In this document: piece by piece, positions 17,081 to 26,826 of the stretch | How the letters are laid out: the number at the start of each line of letters is the position of its first letter | Numbering within the stretch: position 1 is the stretch's first letter | NCBI RefSeq assembly: GCF_018919265.1 | Contig: NZ_JAHLQO010000006.1 | Span: 177,832-241,831 of the forward strand | Length of the DNA: 64,000 bases | From: Peptoniphilus ovalis | GTDB lineage: Bacteria; Bacillota; Clostridia; Tissierellales; Peptoniphilaceae | Direction of reading: 5' to 3' | Made by a program: the position numbers and the translations under genes | The notes under the pieces: model-generated | The model's input: only the letters and a program-made list of their open reading frames with translations | Database searches by the model: none | Told to the model about the DNA's origin: nothing

Positions 17081-18496
17081 TTGGCTAACAAAAAAGAGAA
17101 AACATATGTAGAGGATATGGACCGTGGAGTTTATGATATAAAAAATAAATTCACTTACAAATCCAAAACTGAAAAGGGACTTACAGAAGAAATAGTAAGA
17201 CAAATTTCTAAGGAAAAAGATGAGCCAGAATGGATGCTTGAATCTAGACTTAAGGCTTTAAAAATATACAATGAAAAACAAAATCCTAATTGGGGACCAG
17301 ACCTATCAGAAGTTGATATGGATGAAATCACAACTTATATAAGACCTGATGCAGAACTTTCTGATGATTGGAAAAATGTACCTGATGAAATTAGAGATAC
17401 TTTTGATAAGCTTGGAATTCCTGAAGCAGAAAAAGAAGCCATGCTTTCAGGTGTTGGTGCACAATATGACTCTGAAGTTGTTTATCACAATATTCAAAAA
17501 TATTTATTAGATCAAGGTGTAGTTTATACAGACTTTGAAACTGGACTAAAAGAATACGAAGATATTGTAAAAAAATACTTTAGCAAATGTATTACACCAA
17601 ATCTTCACAAATATGCTGCTCTTCACTATGCAGTATGGAGTGGTGGTTCCTTTGTATATGTACCAAAAGGAGTTAAGGTTGATATTCCACTTCAATCTTA
17701 TTTTAGGCTCAATGCTCCAGGGGCTGGACAATTTGAACACACTTTAATAATAATTGAAGATGGTGCATATTGTCATTTTATTGAAGGATGTTCAGCTCCT
17801 AAATACAATGTAATCAATCTTCATGCAGGTGCAGTTGAGTTATTTGTAGGAGAAGGAGCAACACTTAGATATTCAACAATTGAAAACTGGTCAAGAAACA
17901 TGTACAACCTAAACACTAAAAGAGCAATTGTAGAAAAAGATGGCAAAATCGAATGGGTTTCAGGCTCTTTTGGATCTAAAGTTTCAATGCTATATCCAGC
18001 TTCAATTCTTGTTGGAGAAAATGCACAAAGTGAATTCACTGGAATTTCTTTTGCTGGTGAAGGACAAAATCTTGATACAGGATCACAAGTTATTCATGCA
18101 GCACCTCACACAAAGTCAACAATTAACACTAAGTCAATTTCTAAATCTGGTGGAGTTGCAATTTACAGAGGTCTTGTGGATATTAAAGAAAATGCCTATG
18201 GATCAAAGAATTCAACTTCATGTGAATCATTAATGCTTGATAGTGCATCGAGATCAGATACAATTCCATCAATTAAGATAGAAAATAATGATATAGATAT
18301 TGGACACGAAGCTAAAATAGGGAGAATAAGCGACTCAGTTATTTTCTATTTAATGACTAGGGGAATTTCTGAAGACGAAGCAAAACAAATGGTAGTTAGA
18401 GGTTTTGCTGAGCCAATTGCCAAAGAACTTCCTATGGAATATGCTGTTGAGATGAATAATTTAATCAATCTTGAACTTGTTGGAGCTATTGGGTAG
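17081..18496 (+). CDS. sufB: Fe-S cluster assembly scaffold SufB
   Basis: Core scaffold subunit of SufBCD. The 471 aa match SufB. Start is TTG 17081, after GAGGTGA, one base past the sufC stop. Landmarks are EPEWMLESRLKAL near the N-terminus, the beta-helix core with FIEGCSAP and YSTIENWS, and the C-terminal VRGFAEPIAKELPMEYA. Conserved Cys in EGCSAP and in SKNSTSCESLML are candidates for sulfur transfer or cluster ligation. It belongs to the sufCBDSU operon. Confidence 0.96.
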   Translation: MANKKEKTYVEDMDRGVYDIKNKFTYKSKTEKGLTEEIVRQISKEKDEPEWMLESRLKALKIYNEKQNPNWGPDLSEVDMDEITTYIRPDAELSDDWKNVPDEIRDTFDKLGIPEAEKEAMLSGVGAQYDSEVVYHNIQKYLLDQGVVYTDFETGLKEYEDIVKKYFSKCITPNLHKYAALHYAVWSGGSFVYVPKGVKVDIPLQSYFRLNAPGAGQFEHTLIIIEDGAYCHFIEGCSAPKYNVINLHAGAVELFVGEGATLRYSTIENWSRNMYNLNTKRAIVEKDGKIEWVSGSFGSKVSMLYPASILVGENAQSEFTGISFAGEGQNLDTGSQVIHAAPHTKSTINTKSISKSGGVAIYRGLVDIKENAYGSKNSTSCESLMLDSASRSDTIPSIKIENNDIDIGHEAKIGRISDSVIFYLMTRGISEDEAKQMVVRGFAEPIAKELPMEYAVEMNNLINLELVGAIG

Positions 18497-18503
18497 GTGA
18501 AAT

Positions 18504-19556
18504 ATGAAGACTATAATTGGAAATGAAATTGCCTTTAAGACATTTAATTTCTTAAAGGTAAATGAAACTGAAATAGAAATCCCTGAACTTGAGGGAAAAT
18601 TATATAGAGAAGAAGGAGAAAAATCTCCATTAGAATTAAAAGAATTTAATGAAATTGAATACGGAGTTTCTAAGGAAGCACTTGAACTCAACAGAGAATA
18701 TCTTAATTATTATAATTCTTATGAAACTAAAGTCGGCGAAGAAAAAGATTTTGGTTTAAAATTATTTGAATTAGATGACGAATATAGTGAACTAAATGAC
18801 CTTCACGATGTAGTTGCAGAAAAAGATTCTAAATTAAGATTAGTTCTTGATTACACTTCTACTGGAGAGGAAGAAAAATTTAGAAATTCTGTAATTAGAA
18901 TTCTTGCTCACGAAAACTCAAATGTAGAAGTTTTTATTATTCAAAGAGATGATGTAAATACGATTTCTCTTGAGTCAGTTGGAATTTATGCTCACGATGA
19001 AGCAAATATTGCAGTTCACCAATACGAGCTTGGATCTTCAAAGCTTTACACAAATTACAAATGTGAATTAATTGGAGAAGGGGCAAATTCAATTGTCGAT
19101 TCAGTTTATTTTGGTCAACAAGATGAATACCTAAACATGAGTTATGACATGATTCACAAAGGCAAGAAAACTGAAAGTGATATCTTAGTCAACGGAGCTT
19201 TAAAGGATAAGGCAAATAAAAATTTCAAATCAAATCTTCAATTTATTGAAGGTGCTTGTGGATCAGTTGGATCAGAAGAAGAATATTCAATTCTTCTAGA
19301 TGAAACAGTTCACTCAATTTCTGTTCCGCTAATGCTTGCTCATGAAGATGATGTTGTAGGAAATCACGCATCAAGTTCTGGTAAGCTAGACATGGATCAA
19401 ATTTTCTATTTAATGACTAGAGGAATCAGTCTTGAAGAAGCTGAAGCTCTAATCGTTGAATCTAAATTTTCAGGAGCAATTGATAAATTAGAAGACGAAG
19501 AACTTGAAAATGAAGTTTGGGAAGTTGTTAGAGAAATTATAAAGAGGGGAAATTAA
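18504..19556 (+). CDS. sufD: Fe-S cluster assembly protein SufD
   Basis: Partner of SufB in the SufBC2D complex. At 350 aa it is shorter than many SufD proteins, because the N-terminal helical part is reduced. The beta-helix core (ILAHENSNVEVFIIQRD onward) and the C-terminal LMTRGISLEEAEALIVESKF are recognisable. It is preceded by GGTGAAAT and overlaps sufS by a single base (TAATG). Confidence 0.92.
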   Translation: MKTIIGNEIAFKTFNFLKVNETEIEIPELEGKLYREEGEKSPLELKEFNEIEYGVSKEALELNREYLNYYNSYETKVGEEKDFGLKLFELDDEYSELNDLHDVVAEKDSKLRLVLDYTSTGEEEKFRNSVIRILAHENSNVEVFIIQRDDVNTISLESVGIYAHDEANIAVHQYELGSSKLYTNYKCELIGEGANSIVDSVYFGQQDEYLNMSYDMIHKGKKTESDILVNGALKDKANKNFKSNLQFIEGACGSVGSEEEYSILLDETVHSISVPLMLAHEDDVVGNHASSSGKLDMDQIFYLMTRGISLEEAEALIVESKFSGAIDKLEDEELENEVWEVVREIIKRGN

Positions 19557-20800
19557 TGTTTACAAAAGAAGAAATTAAAAATATAAGATCAGAATTTCCA
19601 TATCTTAATATAAAACCAAATGGCAAAGAAATAATTTATTTTGACAATGGAGCAACTACTCAAAAACCGAGAGAAATCATAGATAATATTGTTAAGTATT
19701 ACGAAGGAGAAAATGGAAATCCTCACAGAGGAGCACATTATCTTGCAATGAAATCTACTGAAGTTTATGAAAATGCAAGAGAAAAAGTTAAAGACTTTAT
19801 TGGTGCAGAAAAATCCAGTGAAGTTATTTTTCTTAGAAATGCAACAGAAGCTTTAAACCTTGTTGCATACTCCTATGGTAGGAATGAGCTAAAAGAAGGA
19901 GACGAAATCCTAATTTCAATTTTAGAACATCATTCTAACATTGTTCCATGGCAAGAAGTATGCAAGAAAACTGGAGCAGTTTTAAAATATGTCTATGTTG
20001 ATGAAAATATGCAAATTCCATTTTCTGAATTTGAAGAAAAAATCACTGAAAAGACTAAAATTGTATCAATAACTGGAGCTTCCAATGTTGTTGGAACATA
20101 TCCAGATATCGAAAAAATTGTAAAATACACAAGAGAAAATTCAAATGCAATATTTATTTTAGATGGAGCACAATATGTGCCTCATAAAAAGGTAAATGTC
20201 AAGGAACTTGATGTGGATTTTATGGCATTTTCTGGACATAAAATGTATTCTGCAATGGGAATTGGCGTTTTATATGGTAAGGAAAAACTTTTAAATAAAA
20301 TCGAGCCATTTCTAAGTGGTGGAGACATGATTGAATATGTCTACGAAGATCACACAACATTTTTAGATGCTCCTCAAAGATTTGAAGCAGGAACAGTAAA
20401 TGTTGAAGGAGCTGTTAATCTTGCAGCAGCAATTGATTATATAAATAAATATGGCATGGAAAAAATCGAAGAATACGAAAAGTATCTTACAGATTATTGC
20501 TACGAAAAATTATCAAAACTTGATTATATTAAAGTTTATACAACAAATTCAAAGGATAGAGCTCCAGTAATTTCCTTTAACTTTAATGAAGCTCATCCCC
20601 ATGATGTTGCATCTATACTCGATACTTTTGGAATTGCAATTAGATCAGGACACCACTGTGCTCAACCACTTCACAGATTTTTAGGTTCTAACTTTTCTTG
20701 TAGAGCAAGTTTTGGAATTTATAACACAGTAGAAGAGATTGATTATTTTGTAGAACATCTTGAAGATGTAAGGGAGGTTTTAGGAATTGGATCTAAATAG
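19556..20800 (+). CDS. sufS: Cysteine desulfurase SufS
   Basis: PLP-dependent group II cysteine desulfurase supplying sulfur to SufU and SufBCD. In the 414 aa, YFDNGATTQKP opens the fold, the PLP lysine lies in AFSGHKMYSAMG (about residue 225), and the catalytic cysteine lies in RSGHHCAQPL (about 364), a short loop typical of SufS. It overlaps sufU by 14 bp. Confidence 0.96.
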   Translation: MFTKEEIKNIRSEFPYLNIKPNGKEIIYFDNGATTQKPREIIDNIVKYYEGENGNPHRGAHYLAMKSTEVYENAREKVKDFIGAEKSSEVIFLRNATEALNLVAYSYGRNELKEGDEILISILEHHSNIVPWQEVCKKTGAVLKYVYVDENMQIPFSEFEEKITEKTKIVSITGASNVVGTYPDIEKIVKYTRENSNAIFILDGAQYVPHKKVNVKELDVDFMAFSGHKMYSAMGIGVLYGKEKLLNKIEPFLSGGDMIEYVYEDHTTFLDAPQRFEAGTVNVEGAVNLAAAIDYINKYGMEKIEEYEKYLTDYCYEKLSKLDYIKVYTTNSKDRAPVISFNFNEAHPHDVASILDTFGIAIRSGHHCAQPLHRFLGSNFSCRASFGIYNTVEEIDYFVEHLEDVREVLGIGSK

Positions 20801-21239
20801 TATTTACACAGAACTTGTATTAGAACATTCTAGAAACAAACAAAATAGAAGAGATTTAGATGAATATACTCACAAGGAGCTTGGACACAATCCTAGCTGT
20901 GGAGATGAGATAACTTTGCAACTAAATGTAGTGGATAATGTCATTGAAGATATTTCATACACTGGTCATGGATGTGCAATTTCACAAGCTTCTACTTCAA
21001 TAATGTGTGACAATGTAAAGGGAATTACAGTTGATGAAGCCATTGAAAGAGCAGATAAATTTATAGGAATGGTTAAAGGCGAAATTACTGACGAAGATGA
21101 ATTAGAAGAGCTTGATGATGCAATTGCCTTTGAATCAATTCAAAATTTACCAGCAAGAGTCAAATGCGCCGTTCTTTCGTGGTACACCTTAAAGGATATA
21201 CTTGTTAATGATAAAACTGAAGGATCTTTTACTCCGTAA
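20787..21239 (+). CDS. sufU: Sulfur carrier SufU
   Basis: Zinc-dependent sulfurtransferase that accepts persulfide from SufS in Gram-positives. The 150 aa show the three conserved cysteines: Cys38 in NPSCGDE (with Asp40), Cys63 in GHGCAIS and Cys127 in ARVKCAVLSW. Asp40 and the extra segment before the last Cys distinguish it from scaffold-type IscU. Start is TTG 20787 with AGGGAGG about 10 nt upstream, inside sufS. Confidence 0.93.
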   Translation: MDLNSIYTELVLEHSRNKQNRRDLDEYTHKELGHNPSCGDEITLQLNVVDNVIEDISYTGHGCAISQASTSIMCDNVKGITVDEAIERADKFIGMVKGEITDEDELEELDDAIAFESIQNLPARVKCAVLSWYTLKDILVNDKTEGSFTP

Positions 21240-21251
21240 TGAGGTGATTAA

Positions 21252-21647
21252 ATGAAACTTTCAACTAAGGGTAGATACGGACTAATGGCAATGTATAATC
21301 TTAAAGAAAATATGGGCAAGGGTCCAATTTCTTTAAAAGACATTGCAAAAGATGAAAATTTATCAGAATCATATTTAGAACAACTCTTTACACTTTTAAG
21401 AAAAGCAGGACTTGTAAATTCAATTAGAGGAGCTGGAGGAGGTTATGAACTTTCAAGAGATCCTAAAGAAATTGCAATTGGAGATATTATAAATGCCTTA
21501 GAAGGAGACTTATCCTTATCTTGTTGTGATTTAGGTAAAAATGAAAATTGCAACAAACTTAATGAATGTGCGACAAGAGATATTTTAAATAAATTACAGG
21601 GTAAAATTGAAATTGCAATGGAGTCAATGACTCTAGCAGATATGTGA
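21252..21647 (+). CDS. Rrf2-family regulator with Fe-S-type cysteines (IscR/CymR-like)
   Basis: Winged-helix DNA-binding regulator. The 131 aa open with MKLSTKGRYGLMAMYNL, typical of Rrf2 proteins, followed by the recognition helix SESYLEQLF and wing SIRGAGGGYELSRD. The C-terminal half has CCDLGKNENCNKLNEC, with cysteines at spacings that could bind an Fe-S cluster as in IscR; CymR-type proteins lack these. Its position between sufU and a cysteine desulfurase suggests Fe-S or cysteine control. The target operator was not identified. Confidence 0.88.
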   Translation: MKLSTKGRYGLMAMYNLKENMGKGPISLKDIAKDENLSESYLEQLFTLLRKAGLVNSIRGAGGGYELSRDPKEIAIGDIINALEGDLSLSCCDLGKNENCNKLNECATRDILNKLQGKIEIAMESMTLADM

Positions 21648-21654
21648 GGCAACT

Positions 21655-22779
21655 ATGATATATTTTGACAATGCTGCCACTACAAAAATTTCAGAAAATG
21701 TGCTTGAAGAAATGATGCCATATTTAAAAGAAAATTATGGCAATGCTTCAAGCATTTATTCTTTAGGGCAAAAATCAAGGGCGGCAATTGAAAATTCGAG
21801 AATAAAAATTGCAGAAATTTTAAAAATAAAGCCCAGTGAAATTTATTTTACTTCTTCAGGTTCAGAGTCTGACAACTGGGCAATAAAAGATATATTGAAT
21901 AAGAAAGAGAAAAATCATATAATATCATCAAGGATAGAGCATCCAGCTGTTCTAAATTCACTTAAATATGTAGAAAGTAAAGGTATTGATGTTACTCTTT
22001 TATCAGTTGATGAATTTGGGAATGTTAATTTAGATGAGCTAAAAAACAGCATAAATGATAAGACTGGTCTTATTTCAATTATGTTTGCAAACAATGAAAT
22101 TGGAACAGTAGAGCCAGTTTATGAAATTTCAAAAATTGCTAGAGAAAATAATATTTTATTTCATACAGATGCAGTTCAAGCTATTGGAAATGTTAAGTTT
22201 AATTTGAAAGATTTAGATGTCGATATGATGTCTATATCAGGTCATAAACTAGGAGCACCAAAGGGAATTGGAATTTTATACATCAAAGATGGAACTGAAA
22301 TTAATTCTTTTATTCACGGCGGCTCACAAGAAAGAGACAGACGCGCATCCACAGAAAATGTTGCATCAATTGTAGGAATTGCAAGAGCAATTTCTGATGC
22401 ATCTGAAAATATTGATGAAAATATTGAGTATACTAAAGATTTAAGAGATTATTTTCTTGAAAAACTTTTAAATGTAGACGGAATTATTTTAAATGGTCCA
22501 ATAGAAAATAGGCTGCCAGGAAATATAAATATTTCACTAAAGGGTGTAAAGCCACAGACAATGGTCAGATACTTAGATATGTTTGATATTTGCGTATCTC
22601 AAGGGTCAGCTTGTGCAGCGGGAAGTATTGAACCTTCCTATGTGCTTTCAGCAATTGGACGAAGTGAAGAACTTGCTCTTTCCATGATTAGAATTTCTCT
22701 TAATCACAACAACACAAAAGAAGAATGTGATTTTGTATTTGATAAAATACTAAGGGGAATGAAGAAGTTTAAAAAATAG
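21655..22779 (+). CDS. Second cysteine desulfurase, NifS/IscS type
   Basis: Group I PLP-dependent cysteine desulfurase, 374 aa. It opens with MIYFDNAATTKISENVLEEM; PLP Lys in SISGHKLGAPKG (about 198) and catalytic Cys in SQGSACAAGS (about 320) within a longer mobile loop than in SufS. It starts 7 nt after the Rrf2 gene. Such Rrf2-linked desulfurases often serve tRNA thiolation or ISC assembly; no iscU or mnmA lies next to it here, so the partner is unknown. Confidence 0.92.
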   Translation: MIYFDNAATTKISENVLEEMMPYLKENYGNASSIYSLGQKSRAAIENSRIKIAEILKIKPSEIYFTSSGSESDNWAIKDILNKKEKNHIISSRIEHPAVLNSLKYVESKGIDVTLLSVDEFGNVNLDELKNSINDKTGLISIMFANNEIGTVEPVYEISKIARENNILFHTDAVQAIGNVKFNLKDLDVDMMSISGHKLGAPKGIGILYIKDGTEINSFIHGGSQERDRRASTENVASIVGIARAISDASENIDENIEYTKDLRDYFLEKLLNVDGIILNGPIENRLPGNINISLKGVKPQTMVRYLDMFDICVSQGSACAAGSIEPSYVLSAIGRSEELALSMIRISLNHNNTKEECDFVFDKILRGMKKFKK

Positions 22780-22787
22780 GTGATATT

Positions 22788-24086
22788 ATGTTGGAACAAA
22801 TTTCTGGTAATGCTGCTAGATTTATGATTTATGCTCTTATTATATTGTCGCTAATTTTAATGTTTCTTGCCACATATTATTTGATAAATATTGGCAACAG
22901 ATATATTGACAACAACAAGAGAATAAAAATAGATTTAAAGCTTATTACCAAGATATTTATTGGGATTTTAGTGCTATACTTAATCTCAATAATTTTTAAT
23001 AAATATAAAATTTTGGGATACACCTTATCTTCAGTGATAATTGCAATTATTTTTGCATATATTATTGACCCAATAGTAAATTATCTAGAGAGAAAGGGAA
23101 TAAAGAGATCCTTTGGTGTAATCATAGTTTATATAACTGCTTTTTTAATATTTGGAGTTTTGATAGTTTCTGTAATTCCAAAGACAATTAATGAAATTTC
23201 AAATCTTCTTGCAAGCATACCAAGTATGGTTGATTCAATTACAAGGGCTTCAAATGAATTTTTGACAAATGTGTTTGCAAAATTTAACATTGAACTTCCA
23301 GAGAATTTTATGAATATTTATAATGAAACAAAACCTGCTGGGCCAAATTCTGCTAGAGTAAACGAATTAGAGTCACCAGAAATACTTACAAATATTCTAA
23401 ATTCTATTAGAAACACGATTAATTCATTGATAGCAACACTCCAAGCTTCAGCTATGGAGTCACTTACAAATATTGTTTCTAAGATTTATGGACTTGTTAC
23501 AAGTGTATTTAGGATTGTTTTAATTGTAATTTTCTCTTTCTACTTTTCAGTAGACAAGGAAAAATTTACAAAAAACATCAAAAAATCAATTCCAAATAAA
23601 TACAGAGACGACATTACATTTTTAGGAACTAGAATTGATACAGCTCTGCAACAATTTATAAGAGGAAGATTATTAATGGCAATCTTTGTAGGAGTTTTGA
23701 CTATGCTATATCTTCTTGTTTTAAGAGTTGATTTTGCAATAGTAATTGGTCTTATAACTTGTGTGGCAGATATTATTCCATACATTGGACCATTCTTAGG
23801 TTATCTTCCAGCAGCACTTTTTGCCTTTATGGATTCTCCAATAAAGGCAGTGTGGGTTACAATTCTATTCTTTGTAATTCAATGGTCAGAAAACAATATT
23901 TTGGCGCCAAAACTTATTGGTAACACAACTGGACTTAATCCACTTGTAATTTTAATTTCAATAATTATCGGTGGTGGAATATTTGGTGTATGGGGAATGG
24001 TTATCTCAGTTCCTATTGTTTCAATTGGATTTATTTTCTTTGATTATTTCAAGATGAAATACAATGATATAAGTAGCTCTAATTGA
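22788..24086 (+). CDS. AI-2E family (PF01594) membrane protein, YtvI-like
   Basis: Polytopic membrane protein of the autoinducer-2 exporter/YtvI-PerM family, whose members move small solutes or ions; substrate unknown. The 432 aa show an N-terminal hairpin of two membrane segments, two more around 60-125, a soluble Asn/Ser-rich middle region (about 140-235), then four or more membrane segments with ADIIPYIGPFLGYLPA and APKLIGNTTGLNPL, which are family motifs. It is the last gene of the suf run; its stop overlaps the -35 box of alaS. Confidence 0.87.
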   Translation: MLEQISGNAARFMIYALIILSLILMFLATYYLINIGNRYIDNNKRIKIDLKLITKIFIGILVLYLISIIFNKYKILGYTLSSVIIAIIFAYIIDPIVNYLERKGIKRSFGVIIVYITAFLIFGVLIVSVIPKTINEISNLLASIPSMVDSITRASNEFLTNVFAKFNIELPENFMNIYNETKPAGPNSARVNELESPEILTNILNSIRNTINSLIATLQASAMESLTNIVSKIYGLVTSVFRIVLIVIFSFYFSVDKEKFTKNIKKSIPNKYRDDITFLGTRIDTALQQFIRGRLLMAIFVGVLTMLYLLVLRVDFAIVIGLITCVADIIPYIGPFLGYLPAALFAFMDSPIKAVWVTILFFVIQWSENNILAPKLIGNTTGLNPLVILISIIIGGGIFGVWGMVISVPIVSIGFIFFDYFKMKYNDISSSN

Positions 24087-24111
24087 CATTTACTCACGTT
24101 ATAATTATAAT
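24083..24111 (+). promoter_or_regulatory. Strong promoter of alaS
   Basis: TTGACA at 24083-24088 (overlapping the stop codon of the upstream gene), 17 bp spacer and TATAAT at 24106-24111. A second TATAAT at 24100 gives too short a spacer. Confidence 0.85.
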
Positions 24112-24122
24112 ATTGATAGCAC

Positions 24123-24149
24123 ATCCTCCCAGGGAATGGGAGGATTTTT
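24123..24149 (+). terminator. Terminator-like hairpin at the 5' end of the alaS transcript
   Basis: ATCCTCCC pairs perfectly with GGGAGGAT around the loop AGGGAAT, then TTTTT. It lies about 5 nt after the predicted transcription start (about 24118) and 17 nt before the alaS ATG. It may end the suf transcript, attenuate alaS, or both. No T-box conserved sequence is present. Confidence 0.7.
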
Positions 24150-24166
24150 AAATAGGGGAGTGTAGA

Positions 24167-26779
24167 ATGAAATATTTAGGTTTACATGATATAAGAAAGG
24201 AATTTTTAAAATTTTTTGAATCTAAGGGACATTTAATTTTACCAAGCTTTTCTTTGATTCCAAAAAATGATAAATCCTTACTACTAATCGGAGCAGGTAT
24301 GGCTCCAATGAAAAAATTTTTTACAGGAGAAGAAGTACCACCAGCAAAAAGGGTTACAACAAGTCAAAAATGTATAAGAACTGGAGACATTGACAATGTT
24401 GGTATAACTGACAGACATGCAACATTTTTCGAAATGCTTGGAAACTTTTCATTTGGAGATTATTTTAAAAAAGAAGTTATTCCTTGGGCATGGGAATTTT
24501 TAACAGTTAATCTTGAAATTGCAAAAGAAGATCTTTGGGTTACTGTATATCACGAAGATGACGAAGCATATAATATCTGGAAGGATGTTATTGGAGTACC
24601 TGAAGAAAGAATTGTTAGACTTGGAAAAGAAGATAACTTCTGGGAACTTGAAGTTGGTCCAAGTGGTCCTTGCTCTGAAATTTATGTAGACAGAGGTCCT
24701 GAATATGGCTCTGACGATGAAAGACCAGGTGGAGAAGGAGAAAGATTTATAGAAGTTTGGAATCTAGTTTTCACTCAATTTGACAAAGACGAAGCTGGAA
24801 ACTACAATCCACTATCTCATCCAAATATCGATACTGGAATGGGTCTTGAAAGAATTGCAACAGTTTTACAAAAAACTGATAACATTTTTGAAATCGACGC
24901 AATAAAAGACATTATTAAGAGAATTTCAGAAGTATCTGGCACGGAATATGGAAAAGATGACAAGCTTGACATTTCCTTTAGAGTTATTACTGACCACATA
25001 AGAGCCATGACTTTTATGATTTCTGATACAATTGTGCCTTCGAATGAAGGAAGAGGATATGTTTTAAGAAGGCTTATTAGAAGAGCAGCAAGACACGGAA
25101 GAAAGCTTGGAATCAAAAAAGCATTCTTATCAGAAATAGCTGATCTTGTAATTGATTCTTGGGGCGTGGAATACAAAGAATTAGTTGAAAATAAAGACTC
25201 AATAAAAGAAATAATTAGAAGAGAAGAAGAAAAATTCTTAGAAACTATTGAACAAGGTCTTGTTAGACTTAACTCTCATATTGAAGAATTAAAAGAAAAC
25301 AAAAAGAATACACTAGCTGGAAAAGATGCCTTTAAACTTTATGATACTTATGGATTTCCAATTGACTTAACTGAAGAAATCTTAAAAGAAGAAGGATTTA
25401 AAGTTGATATGGCTGCCTTTGATGAAGAGATGAACATTCAAAAAGAAAGGGCAAGATCTGCAAGAGAAGATTCAAATATTGGATGGTCAAATCAAGAAGA
25501 TAAAAACTTATTTGAAGGTCTTTCTAATGAATTCTTAGGCTATGAAGTAGATAGTTGCGATGCAAAAATTATAAAAATCATTTCGAATAATGAAGAAGTT
25601 GAAAGTTTATCAGAAGGCGAAGAAGGTATTGTAGTACTTGATAGAACTCCATTTTATGGCGAAAGTGGTGGACAAGTAGGGGATACTGGATTTATCTATA
25701 ATGATGATTTTAAACTTGAAGTTATAGACACTAAAAAAACTAAGGATGAACTTCATCTTCACATTGTTAAAGTAGTTGAGGGACAAGCAACAAAAACTAA
25801 AGTAAAAGCTGAAGTAGATTACAAGAGAAGAAATAATATTAGAAGAAATCACTCCGTAACACATTTATTACACAAAGCTTTAAAAGAAGTTTTGGGAAGC
25901 CATGTAAGTCAAGCAGGTTCTCTTGTAATGGAAGATAGAATGAGATTTGACTTCTCACACTTTGAAGCAATGACAAAAGAAGAAATTGAAAAAGTTGAAG
26001 CTAGAGTTAATGAAAAAATTTTTGAAGCTCTTCCTGTTAAGACAACTATTACTGATATTGATAAAGCTAAAGAAATGGGAGCAATTGGACTATTTGAAGA
26101 TAAGTATCACGATGTAGTTAGAGTTCTTTCAATGGGAGATTACTCAACTGAACTATGTGGTGGAACCCATGTTAAAAATACTTCTGAAATTTCTATGTTT
26201 AAAATACTATCAGAAAGTGGTATAAGTAATGGTGTTAGAAGAATCGAATCTATTACAGGACCAGCAGTTTATAATTATTTAAATTCATTAAAATCTGAAC
26301 AAGAAGAAATTGCTTCTGAATTAAAATCAAATAAAGATGAAATAGTTCAAAAAGTTAAAGCTAATGTCAAGAGCCTAAAAGAAGCTACAAAGGAAATAGA
26401 AAGACTTGAACATGACCTTGCTAAGGACCAAATTAGTGGAATAACTGACTCAGTTAAGGAAGTTAATGGCATTCAATATGTTACTTCAAAGTTTGAAAAT
26501 GTAGATGTAAATACACTTCGTGATTTAGCTGATGAAGTTAGAAATAAAGTAGGCTCAGTTGTAGTTTTATTTGCAACAGTTAATGATGGAAAATTAAACT
26601 TTGTTTGTGCAGTTTCTAAAGACCTCGTTGCTAAAAAGATTTCTGCAGGAAATATTATCAAAGAAGTTGCTAAAGTTGCAGGTGGTGGCGGTGGCGGAAG
26701 ACCAGATATGGCCACTGCAGGAGCTAAGAATATAGATAAAATTGATGAAGCTTTAGATACTTTGACTAAATTATTATAA
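24167..26779 (+). CDS. alaS: Alanyl-tRNA synthetase
   Basis: Charges tRNA-Ala. The 870 aa are complete: class II catalytic core with FFESKGHLILPSFSL and motif 2 TTSQKCIRTGDIDNVG, an editing domain with HSVTHLLHKAL (about 565) and the zinc-like CGGTHVKNTSEI (about 665), then a coiled-coil and a C-terminal DHHA1-type domain ending in GGGGGGRPDMATAG. It heads the conserved alaS-ireB-ruvX-DUF1292 cluster of Firmicutes. Unlike thrS here, no T-box precedes it. Confidence 0.97.
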   Translation: MKYLGLHDIRKEFLKFFESKGHLILPSFSLIPKNDKSLLLIGAGMAPMKKFFTGEEVPPAKRVTTSQKCIRTGDIDNVGITDRHATFFEMLGNFSFGDYFKKEVIPWAWEFLTVNLEIAKEDLWVTVYHEDDEAYNIWKDVIGVPEERIVRLGKEDNFWELEVGPSGPCSEIYVDRGPEYGSDDERPGGEGERFIEVWNLVFTQFDKDEAGNYNPLSHPNIDTGMGLERIATVLQKTDNIFEIDAIKDIIKRISEVSGTEYGKDDKLDISFRVITDHIRAMTFMISDTIVPSNEGRGYVLRRLIRRAARHGRKLGIKKAFLSEIADLVIDSWGVEYKELVENKDSIKEIIRREEEKFLETIEQGLVRLNSHIEELKENKKNTLAGKDAFKLYDTYGFPIDLTEEILKEEGFKVDMAAFDEEMNIQKERARSAREDSNIGWSNQEDKNLFEGLSNEFLGYEVDSCDAKIIKIISNNEEVESLSEGEEGIVVLDRTPFYGESGGQVGDTGFIYNDDFKLEVIDTKKTKDELHLHIVKVVEGQATKTKVKAEVDYKRRNNIRRNHSVTHLLHKALKEVLGSHVSQAGSLVMEDRMRFDFSHFEAMTKEEIEKVEARVNEKIFEALPVKTTITDIDKAKEMGAIGLFEDKYHDVVRVLSMGDYSTELCGGTHVKNTSEISMFKILSESGISNGVRRIESITGPAVYNYLNSLKSEQEEIASELKSNKDEIVQKVKANVKSLKEATKEIERLEHDLAKDQISGITDSVKEVNGIQYVTSKFENVDVNTLRDLADEVRNKVGSVVVLFATVNDGKLNFVCAVSKDLVAKKISAGNIIKEVAKVAGGGGGGRPDMATAGAKNIDKIDEALDTLTKLL

Positions 26780-26803
26780 TATTACAAATTACCTTTTTTA
26801 TGT

Positions 26804-26809
26804 TATAAT
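26804..26809 (+). promoter_or_regulatory. -10 element before ireB
   Basis: TATAAT 10 nt before the GGAGG site of ireB, with a weak ATTACA at -35. It would be an internal promoter in the short alaS-ireB gap. Confidence 0.4.
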
Positions 26810-26826
26810 TTAAATGGAGGTATATT

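Noticed and set aside
17940..18233. A 97-codon frame inside sufB
   Set aside because: It is an out-of-frame shadow of a strongly conserved gene and has no ribosome binding site.
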